Shown here piece by piece: positions 9,774 to 17,575 of a stretch of 17,575 nucleotides of DNA (the first letter of the stretch is position 1; each line of letters begins with the position of its first letter). The DNA comes from Ichthyophonus hoferi (lineage: Eukaryota; Opisthokonta; Ichthyosporea; Ichthyophonida; Ichthyophonidae), in the NCBI GenBank assembly GCA_002751075.1, contig NAOQ01000067.1, positions 11,752 to 29,326 of the forward strand, written 5' to 3'. The notes under the pieces are model-generated. The model was not told where the DNA came from, ran no database searches, and saw nothing but the letters and a program-made list of their open reading frames with translations. Both the position numbers and the translations under genes were made by a program.

Positions 9774-9829
9774 CACATTAAAACGCCCCTTAATTCGTTA
9801 TTCCCTCTTTCTCTAAACGAATATAGGTC
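9774..9829 (+). repeat. diverged direct repeat, copy 2
   Basis: The partner of 9401-9454, offset by 373 bp. The 319 bp between the copies is not itself duplicated. The pair may be the ends of a small decayed element or the remains of a segmental duplication. No inverted copy was seen in the window. Confidence 0.75.
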
Positions 9830-11599
9830 GTAGAGGCGCACCTGTCTCTACTTATTATTCCCAACACATTTAATGTATGTAAACAATAATAGAGATTAAG
9901 AAACCAGTCTAGCTCTGAATTGAGTGTTGGGGTACAGTAGGAGGTGTAACAACAGTAAAAGCATTGCCTTATAAAATGAAATTAAGCTTAAAGTCCAATC
10001 CTTAGCTTAGTTGCTAGGACTAGATTAAATAATTGCAGGCCAGTAACCTCAACCAAAACCATATAATCAAACCTCAGGTCTGTATTAAGGACCACAAATT
10101 ATATAAGCAAACAAATTTGTTGGAACACATAGTAAAAGTATATATTTTATTATAGTTATGACTAAAAGCTGGAACACAAGTTCTTTGAAAGATGATATTT
10201 TTCTCAAGCATAGACTGCTACCAGCTCCCATCACCCATGCCTGGTCTGTGAGGATTGAAAAGAAAGAAGTAGCCCTTCTATATTAGAGATTAGATTATGA
10301 ATTTTCAAATACTATTGTTGAAAACAAAACACATAGAAAGATCTAGCTATTTAATGAGTCAGTATTTGTAATCGAATCAGGTAGCTCCTAAATTATAATA
10401 TTGCCTTTAATTTTCTTGTAAATAATTACTCGTTATTAGCTTTAAAGATTCAGTTCTTAATTTCTTAAAAGCTCAAATGATTGGATGCTTGATTTATACT
10501 GATATTAATTTTAAATATATCAAACTTAGAATGCGTATATATATATCTATATATATCCCTAGCATAAATGTCTATTTGACTTACATAAGTAAATATGTAA
10601 TGATTTTACTACTGCTAAAATTATGAAATAATGACTTTATTATTAAATCGTAGGCTCATAAATACTTAAATCATAATACTAGTAAAACCTATTAATAATA
10701 ATACCAAGTGCAATTATATTTATTGTTAGGGCACTATTTACTGCTTTTTTCCTGGATCTATCATTGGTAGAGCAGAATCTTACCCTATATTCCTAGATTT
10801 TTCAATGCATACAATAAAAATAAATTGGATCGATTAGTCTTAATTTGGAAAATTCTACCAAATATGGAAGGGCTATTTTGATCGATCGCATATATAATGT
10901 AACATAATATAACATAAATGCAAACGATAATAATAGTCTAATATAGACTATAATAGACTACCTTATACCATTATACCACTATAATATCAGGTGGGACCTT
11001 GTTCTCATTTTCAGCAACTATTTTGTATTTCTCTTATATAAATATGGGTTGTAATAGCCATTGTAGGTTTAGTTTTGTTTCGTAGACTTACACAGTCATT
11101 TATAACAGTGGTTTAGTATTTCTTTGTGTGTATGTTCTTTTGTTTTGTCCTTATGTTTGTATAAGATGTAGTATAACCCACACATACCTATATAGAGGTA
11201 GGTAAAAGATTAAGTATATATAAACATATAGTATTGCTTGCACAATCAGGTTGTAATACGTACTACCCCTCATTCCATTACATATTTTACTTGTATCATA
11301 CCCCTCTCTTTGTCTATCTATATACATTTCCACACACACCCACACTTACACTCACCGCCATCAACACTCCTTATCACACCAAAAAAATTAAACAACGGTT
11401 CACTTTCTAACATTTCATTAAATGTATCGGTTGTGAACAAGATTAATATTGTCAACTTGACTATTCATTATAACTTTAGAAGCATTTCCCAACTCCTTTC
11501 TCCTGTATATGACAGAATATTAACATACTATTATTAAAAATTAATTATGATATTCATAGTTTTTTATTTTTTGTGGTTAGTTAGTAATGGACAGTATGT
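9830..11599. other. intergenic spacer, no gene recognised
   Basis: Mostly AT-rich. A small GC-richer island at about 10211-10256 contains a minus-strand acceptor-like TCCTCACAG followed by about 57 open codons that become Ile/Leu-rich. No family is recognised. From about 11260 to 11380 the + strand is C/T-rich, which could be upstream transcribed sequence of RNASEK. Confidence 0.5.
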
Positions 11600-11619
11600 T
11601 TGTGGAAAGGAGATGTATT

Positions 11620-11658
11620 GTTCCCCACCTGCCAACTTTGATGCTGTCATGTGGGAAC
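11620..11658. other. imperfect inverted repeat upstream of RNASEK
   Basis: GTTCCCCAC at 11620-11628 pairs with GTGGGAAC at 11651-11658 (one bulge) across a 22-base loop. It lies 160 bp before the RNASEK start, in its presumed promoter or 5' UTR. Function is unknown. Confidence 0.35.
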
Positions 11659-11820
11659 ATAAACTTTAATAGAAATAAGAGAAAGATAGAACTGAATATA
11701 ATATAGTCTGTTTTTTATTTATACATAACTTATATCATTATTTATCTATCAAAATATTAAAACTATTGTTAAAAATAGTCTTAGTATGCCTTCTCACTAT
11801 AACCATAACACACAGCAACC

Positions 11821-12313
11821 ATGAAGATTTACTGTGGTCCAGGATGTGCTAACTGTTGTTTGGTGATCAGTGTATGGGCTATTATCCAACTAGTAAGCAC
11901 TATATATCTTCTTTTTCATCACCTCTTTTTATTTCTAGTTTCTCTATTTGGCTCCGTATATCACTTTTTTTTAACTTATACATATATCCATCTTATTTTT
12001 GCCCAGGTTTCTTCATAAATATATACATTCCTCTTCCTGCTATTGTGTATGTGTCTCCCACTCCCTCCCCTCGTATCTCTCTCTTTTTCTTTTTTCTCTC
12101 AATCTCGGTTCTATACTATTACTTTATTCTATATTTCTTATTCACCCATGTACACCCCTGACTTCCCCTTTCTTCTTTCTTCATATATGACTACAATTAG
12201 GCTATCTATATATCCTCCCTTCTTTCTATTCTCTAACCCTGGGCTTCTCTTCTATTATATTTCTCTTACAAAACACTCACTTTCACTTTATGTATTATTG
12301 TTGCTATTTTTTC

Positions 12314-12349
<36 letters not shown>

Positions 12350-12913
12350 GTTTATTATGTTTATTATTGTAACTATTATTATTATTACTATTACTGTTGT
12401 TATTATTGAAGCCCGTACTAAATCGTACATATATCTGCACTCTTTCTTTCTTGTAATTTCACTTTATGTGATATCTGTGGTTTTTATTTCTCTCATTATT
12501 TTATTTTTTGTTCATTTATACATCTATCTTATATATATATATTGGCATGTTCATTTTATGTTTTTTTTCTCTTTCCCCTCCACTCTGTAAATATATTATT
12601 TCTATGAAAAATATTTTAAACAGCTATAGTACTTACCAAATAGCATAAAAAATAGCCATTGGAATCTAACTTATTCCATTTAAATGATTAGGGTGTAATG
12701 GGGTATTTCTTCCAACAAGAAAACATTGGCCTGAACCATGACTTTGAGAAGGGCAAAGGAAGTGAGGTGGCCAAGAACTGCTGGGTGGCCTGTGCGATCT
12801 ATAGCATTACCCTACTATGGTCTATATTCTCTGTGTACATGAATAACAAAGACGCTAGTAATGCGAAGACTACGGGCTATCAAATGTTGGCAAGTAGATC
12901 GAGTGATGAGTGA
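11821..12913 (+). CDS. RNASEK: RNASEK (ribonuclease kappa / V-ATPase-associated subunit f homologue)
   Basis: A small two-pass membrane protein of the V-ATPase Vo sector, needed for endolysosomal acidification and virus uptake in animals. Endoribonuclease activity has also been reported for family members. Exons 11821-11892 and 12692-12913 flank a phase-0 intron of 799 bp (donor GTAAGC, acceptor GATTAG) and give 97 residues; Drosophila and human proteins are about 95-98. It opens MKIYCGPGCANCCLVISVWA, matching the family's CGPK..LCG..(I/L)S.WG start. Membrane helix 1 spans about 12-31, a short polar loop about 32-52, and helix 2 about 54-73, beginning with the family's N-C-W-V-A-C pattern (53-58). 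The C-terminal tail is polar. The start codon has A at -3 (CAACCATGA). The intron includes a (TTA)n microsatellite and a long pyrimidine-rich stretch. Confidence 0.93.
12316..12349 (+). repeat. (TTA)n microsatellite in RNASEK intron
   Basis: About eleven uninterrupted TTA units inside a T/C-rich intron. They produce a long artefactual Leu-rich frame. Confidence 0.9.
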
Positions 12914-12950
12914 CTCTTCTTAAGGGGTACAGAGGCAGGAGACAACATAT

Positions 12951-12956
12951 AATAAA
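12951..12956 (+). terminator. candidate poly(A) signal of RNASEK
   Basis: AATAAA lies 37 bp after the RNASEK stop codon and is followed by a GT-rich stretch (TTGGTGTTGGTGTGTG) at about 12977 onward. That is the usual arrangement of a cleavage site with its downstream element. Confidence 0.65.
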
Positions 12957-13281
12957 CAGTGTAGATCAGGTTGGTTGCAGTTGGTGTTGGTGTGTGTTGT
13001 TGTGTTTTCAGACGACTATTTCTTTTCAAACAGAAAATTTAGAATAAAAACTGTATAGCATTTTATATATAGAATACTTCAGAACCTAGCATTCATTAAT
13101 TGGTTAATTATAACTGTAGTTGCTTTGCCTATGCTATATATATAGCTATATTTGACACTTTATATGTACACATTACTATCTACAGAAGTGTAACATATAT
13201 TTCTTTTATTTGTGCCAGGGGTCTACGGTAATTGATTTCTTAACAGTTTGATTATAACGTGTCCTAATTATTGGACACTGT
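12957..13281. other. convergent intergenic region
   Basis: About 325 bp separate the poly(A) signal of RNASEK from that of the minus-strand gene. No gene is seen inside it. Confidence 0.6.
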
Positions 13282-13287
13282 TTTATT
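13282..13287 (-). terminator. candidate poly(A) signal of minus-strand gene
   Basis: TTTATT on the + strand is AATAAA on the minus strand, 55 bp past the TGA at 13345-13343. It supports a transcript ending here in the direction opposite to RNASEK. Confidence 0.5.
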
Positions 13288-13342
13288 TGCATCAATAGAT
13301 GGCATGGGACTATATACCCTGAGTATGGGTTGATGTTTATAG

Positions 13343-13935
13343 TCAACCCTTGGTAGGTGGGTGTATAGGGTCATCGTAGCCATCAATACCATATTGATAC
13401 TCCAAACGACGCTTTTTTGACTTAAGATAATCTGGATAGATAGGGAAGGGGCAGGGTCAGTGCTATAGGTGGGTTATGATGGCATAGTGATTTGCTGCTA
13501 TTACACTTACAATGGATGTGTAGGAAGATAGGCAAGTACTTATGTACGTATGAAAATCATTGAAATGCATGAGTATATAAGAGTGTATTTTGTTCATGTT
13601 GTACAGATTAAGGAAAAACTATTTCTAAGGAATGAAATTAATCAAATAAAGCTAGACTGTACCTGACTTGGACCTCATCTCCTCTGTGGATGTAGTATGT
13701 TCAATATGAAGGGATGGAGGTCGATTAGTAAAGATAATAACCATAATATAAAGCTACCAGTCAATGCACCCTCCCTGGGTATGCTAATAAACATACATTA
13801 CTACATTACTACATTACATTACCATATTACTATGTATACGTTCTCACATATACATCGATATATTTATTTATACTATCCTGAGGTAGTACACTTTAACACA
13901 CATTACTCTCCCTGTGGTAGTCTGTCAGGTATCAC
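13343..13935 (-). CDS. 3' end of an unrecognised minus-strand gene with very short exons
   Basis: The last exon, 13431-13343 (89 bp, TGA), follows a strong acceptor (TTCCCTATCTATCCAG). It encodes YLKSKKRRLEYQYGI, then DGYDDPIHPPTKG, with much higher GC than its flanks. Three upstream short exons fit by splice sites and phase: 13683-13663 (21 bp), 13783-13758 (26 bp) and 13935-13907 (29 bp), giving in order VIPDRLPQG, D-IPREGALT, E-EMRSKS and D-YLKS. Introns are 231, 74 and 123 bp, and the minus (sense) strand is pyrimidine-rich in them, as in the other genes. The product tail is hydrophilic and basic then acidic/proline-rich, with no recognised family. The terminal exon is well supported; the two distal short exons are weaker, and the 5' end is unknown. 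It is convergent with RNASEK. Confidence 0.5.
13795..13833. repeat. (ATTAC)n-like tract
   Basis: CATTACTACATTACTACATT-type units lie in the presumed 123-bp intron of the minus-strand gene. Confidence 0.7.
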
Positions 13936-14280
13936 CTAAAATATATGCACTTCGTTACCATGCTACAAATAATAAAAGAAAGAAAATTAATATGGAAAGT
14001 TGAAGATTAAGATCATACTATGAATTCTATCATATTGACTAAGAATAATCAGGTGAAATAGAACAGGAACTATGTTGGATATGAATGGATTAGGAACCAA
14101 CACCAGATTAAGCCTTTTAAATATATCTATATCTATATCTATATATTATATGAATATATATTAAACCAAAACCAAAACACTATCCAGGATATAAGACACT
14201 TGTGAGAAGAACGAAACTATTCAATGCGTTTGAGTGTTTTTAACCACTCTATAGTCCAGTCTAGATAAATATTGACTTGT
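13936..14280. other. region upstream of the minus-strand short exons
   Basis: No exon could be confirmed. A (CTATAT)n run lies at about 14121-14150. A 25-codon minus-strand ORF (14294-14217) starts beside the CRE palindrome and contains YLDWTIEWLKTLKRIE; it may be chance. Confidence 0.4.
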
Positions 14281-14290
14281 ATGACGTCAT
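14281..14290. promoter_or_regulatory. perfect CRE-type palindrome ATGACGTCAT
   Basis: Contains the full TGACGTCA site bound by CREB/ATF bZIP factors. It lies about 345 bp upstream of the most 5' short exon of the minus-strand gene, so it could be a promoter element. It may also be coincidental. Confidence 0.35.
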
Positions 14291-14516
14291 GCATGAATTA
14301 GGTTGCGATAATATAATCCTGGCCGATTACAATAAATTGTAGTATAAAAATAAAAATATCCAATGAAAAATTAAAAGCTAATTTACTGAAACAATTTTTA
14401 ACCACCTGTAACCATCGCTATATTAAGTGTTTAGGTATGGTACGTATACACTGTAAATTATTACAGTACACTACATTGAGTCTCATATGAGCCATGTCAA
14501 ATACATATGACACAAA

Positions 14517-14547
14517 ATAATACTGAACAGTACAGGTACAGTATTAT
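14517..14547. other. inverted repeat with nested GTAC palindrome
   Basis: ATAATACTG (14517-14525) pairs perfectly with CAGTATTAT (14539-14547). The 13-base interval itself contains GTACAGGTAC. It could form a cruciform or hairpin; no role is evident. Confidence 0.4.
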
Positions 14548-14563
14548 GATCACTATTGGGTAC

Positions 14564-14649
14564 AATCTGGGCGGTATATATATGCCAACCACTATTAAAA
14601 GCCCTGACTATTGCCATCTGAAGATACCCATATCTGGGTGGTATATCTC
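14564..14649. repeat. short direct repeat ATCTGGG(C/T)GGTATAT
   Basis: Two copies of the 15-bp core lie 68 bp apart, starting at 14564 and 14632. The second copy is also part of a small inverted repeat (ACCCA / TGGGT). Confidence 0.45.
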
Positions 14650-14843
14650 TAACAACTCATAGTTCAACTATAACCACAGCATATACTCCATTGTTTTCTC
14701 GGCAAACTCTTAACTGCTGGTTTTAGAGTTCTGGTATATGGACAATATTGAATATAATCATGTTAAAGGTCATTTTAAATCTGTAATTAATTAATGGGAA
14801 ACCGGTGTCTGCCACAAGTGCTAATTACTTACGAGTGTATACG

Positions 14844-14911
14844 CCAATGTAACCAATGCATTTGCAACTAATAGGCCTACCAATTAAGATAGGCTAATAC
14901 CTGGAGCCAAT
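14844..14911 (+). promoter_or_regulatory. cluster of four CCAAT motifs
   Basis: CCAAT occurs at 14844-14848, 14853-14857, 14880-14884 and 14907-14911, all on the + strand. NF-Y sites often cluster in promoters, but no gene start is recognised next to it. Confidence 0.25.
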
Positions 14912-15837
14912 TACTGCTAACGCAAGATAAATAATAGATCGAGTATATATCTATTACAATTACAATTAGTACTGTTTTTATGAAATCAATGAGTTTAAAA
15001 CCTTATTAGAGATTGATTGTAAATAATTGGTTATAATAGTGGCTAATACATAGCTTTAGACCAAAATGTAAGTGACGGTTTATGGGCCAATAATATATGA
15101 GTAATTAAATTTAAACATATCATGTACGCCGGGAGTTACTCTCATACCATCTTGCTCCTGCCTCTAATTATTAAATTTCTAATATACATATATATACTTG
15201 ATTAGTGTAGGATTGATTGAAGGAATTATCGTGCTACGGTAATAGTGAACAATTCATAAAATAATATTTTTATGTATTTTCAGTCAATATTTTTAAATAC
15301 ATCTATACGCCAATAACATTTAGACTATTATGTATATATGCCTTCACTTATTTATTTTAACGAACTTAAGAGAATTTCTACTCAGTAACCCAATCCTAAA
15401 AATTAATAATTAAAGTAAAAACATTGCAATGCCATAGCTTCTTTATAGTTAATAATAATAATAATAATTAAAATATATACTGATAATATAACTAACAGTC
15501 CATGCATAAAAATAATAGTTCGTATTATGTTTATCAGGATTTAAAACTACAATTTTTAATTATAATTTTTTTTAAAATACACACAAACCCAGTTAATATA
15601 TACAGAGAAAAATAAATATATTGCATGGATAAAATTACTAGCAATATATATATATATGCTCTGTCCATTTCAATATTGATCTATATATAAGTTAAATAAT
15701 GAGATTTCATTGGAAAGTGTATTTTTGGTAGTTTTATGTTAGATGAGAATAAGGGATCAAATAAAAGTTATCGTGCTTGTTTGATAGATACAAATTGGAG
15801 AAAAAAAAATAGAGGGAAATAAAAGGTTTACTAAATT
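14912..15837. other. intergenic spacer, no gene recognised
   Basis: Very AT-rich, with an (AAT)n run at about 15450-15468. A GC-richer patch at about 15120-15170 holds, on the minus strand, an ATG at 15150-15148 in good context (GCAAGATGG). It is followed at once by a GTATGA donor-like site, a possible but unproven first exon. Confidence 0.4.
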
Positions 15838-16019
15838 AAAATATAATTTAATATAATATAACAATATCATAGTATGTCATGGTATATAGTATAATATAAT
15901 GAAACATTATATAAAATAAAATAATATAATATAGCATGTAACATAATATAGCTACAATATAATATAATACAGTATAAAATAACATAATGTAGTATAATAT
16001 AATATAATATAATATAAAA
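15838..16019. repeat. degenerate (TAATA)n AT satellite
   Basis: About 180 bp made almost wholly of ATAAT/TAATA-type units with scattered substitutions. Confidence 0.8.
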
Positions 16020-16053
16020 TTATGCAGGTACTAATAAGGAATACATTTCCTAC

Positions 16054-16098
16054 CTGATATAGGAAGTTTAGAGTAGCCATAAAGGACTGTACACGCAG
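16054..16098 (-). other. candidate 45-bp minus-strand exon
   Basis: On the minus strand the C/T-rich tract ending CTATACCACCAG is followed by 45 bp, then by CAG|GTAGGA, a good donor. It reads LRVQSFMATLNFLYQ in phase 0 and is a GC-richer patch beside the AT satellite. Its phase would match the start of the short exon at 13935, and its internal ATG could be a start. The link is only an inference. Confidence 0.25.
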
Positions 16099-16323
16099 CT
16101 GGTGGTATAGAATGAGGTTAGGTGTATATTCATATGTTGAATAGTATTACAAGTAGTAAAATTAAATATACATGCATATTAGAGTAAGATTAGAATGAAA
16201 AGTAAATTATACTAGGTACTTTTCATCAATTTAATGAATAATGTGATATGCCAAACATTAAAAAGTGTTAAAAGTCAAGCATAAACATAGCATATAAAAA
16301 ACCAATACATAGAGACAGAACGA

Positions 16324-16340
16324 AATAATAATAATAATAT
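16324..16340. repeat. (AAT)n microsatellite
   Basis: A short ATA/AAT trinucleotide run. Confidence 0.7.
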
Positions 16341-17575
16341 AAATGCCCACGCCTGTTTATAAGTAAAACGCAAAATACATTTCACCTTTTTTGTGTAATA
16401 TAATACACACTGAAAAAAATGCAATATATAAATTTATTTAAAAAATAATATAAATATCTACACATTTTCATAAATAGAAATACTATTGTTCTTATATAAG
16501 AGTAAAGTAAAAAGTTAGTAAACATATATACATTTATTGCAACATGAAATAACATAAAACAATGGTGAAAAAGAACTACATATACACAGATAGAGTTATC
16601 ATATACAAAAAATCCTTATCCTCCAATTCCAAAAATGAAAGCAAATGCGTTGGAATTCAGTTCTTCTTCTCATGGTTTAGTTCATCTGTGGAACGACGGA
16701 TACCAATAAATACAAGGATATAGAAATCTTGTTGTTATTAGCCAGACAGTCTTTCTACTGTGCAAAGAGATATTGGTTGCTAAAGTACATTGCTGTAAAA
16801 GTAAACATTTCATTTTTTAAATTAACTCGAGTAGCTGATATTTACAATGCCACAAATGTATTGATATAAGATTGCTAGTGCTTTTTCGAAAACAACATAC
16901 CAAGACTTTTACTAACAGTCAAGACGCAATAAAAGGTTTAGCTTAAGATACGACTTTTTGTTCATTTTTGTCAACACTATCACAAGAAATAAATGTTACT
17001 CTTTCCCTTAATACTAGTATATATCATTCTGTTTCAAAAAGGTAATAATAATCCCATAACCAATACCATTAATTCCATCTCTTACATTATTATTTACTGT
17101 AGATAATATTATGATGTGATAATAGGGAATGCAGCCCTAGATCATATCCCATCCGGCGAGGTATTTTTAGAATCTATAATGAGCCAATAATATCCCTCTT
17201 TGATGAGCCGTTTATTTGTAAGGTTTATCTTAGCGTGATAAATTCTTACTCTATGCACTGCTTTTCATATTTTCATTAACATATTTTTTTTTTTCAGTTC
17301 AGTTTTATAATTTTTACTTTTTTTATGTCACAATTAAATATTGCTCTGTCAATATTTGAGACCTCTGCATAGCGATACTTTAGGATTATTTAACACTATT
17401 GGACAACGTCGCCATTATAAACGCTACTAAAATATCATAACACCATGATAAATTATCACATAAATTCATTGGTTGTACAATGGAAATTATTCATGCTTAC
17501 ACATGATTGAAATATAAATCTATAAGAATATAAATATTATTTACAATAAATAAACAAAAAACTTGTTAAAAAAAA
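16341..17575. other. AT-rich right end, weak coding-like segments only
   Basis: Two minus-strand frames stand out. One, 16728-16657, ends in GIRRSTDELNHEKKN and a TGA, with AATAAA (minus) at 16538-16533. The other, 17264-17142, has 40 codons and contains RLIKEGYYWLIIDSKN. Neither has a recognised family or complete splice support. A + strand T-rich acceptor-like site ends at about 17297. The rest shows nothing identifiable. Confidence 0.35.

Noticed and set aside
11856-12590. Several overlapping + strand frames of 63-109 codons
   Set aside because: They lie in the pyrimidine-rich RNASEK intron; the Leu/Ser/Phe-rich products reflect composition and the (TTA)n repeat.
13697-13939. + strand frame of 80 codons
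   Set aside because: It overlaps the minus-strand short exons and an ATTAC repeat; the minus strand explains this region better.
17142-17264. Minus-strand 40-codon frame with a KEGYYW stretch, considered as a retroelement integrase fossil
   Set aside because: The likeness rests on a few residues. No other part of such an element or terminal repeat is seen nearby.

Overview
The window is AT-rich eukaryotic nuclear DNA with intron-split genes. All introns modelled here are GT-AG and about 70 to 810 bp long, and the standard genetic code fits: TGG reads as Trp, and TAG and TGA act as stops. Three genes on the + strand are recognised from their conserved protein sequence. The set (GARP/EARP tether subunit, long-form adenylate kinase, animal-like RNASEK) and the compact AT-rich introns suggest an invertebrate animal or a close relative. 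The phylum cannot be told from this window.

Layout: 217-3484 is the 3' part of VPS52 (eight exons, about 274 residues; the 5' part lies off the left edge). 3485-5990 is AT-rich spacer with microsatellites, several short coding-like frames and a candidate minus-strand 3' exon (5575-5736). 6030-8317 is a four-exon mitochondrial-type adenylate kinase (AK3/AK4 class, about 239 residues). 8673-11820 is a 3.1 kb gene-poor stretch holding a diverged 55-bp direct repeat. 11821-12913 is the two-exon RNASEK gene (V-ATPase-associated, 97 residues). 13343-13935 is the 3' end of an unrecognised minus-strand gene, convergent with RNASEK and apparently built from very short exons. 13936-17575 is AT-rich, with simple repeats, a perfect CRE-like palindrome, a CCAAT cluster and a few weak minus-strand exon candidates.

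The recognised genes are housekeeping functions in different places (endosome-to-Golgi tethering, mitochondrial nucleotide balance, V-ATPase/endolysosome). Nothing shows them as a functional cluster. No rRNA, tRNA, CRISPR array, intact transposon or capsid-bearing element was seen. The most useful new material is the pair of unlabelled minus-strand 3' exons, each with a poly(A) signal just downstream.
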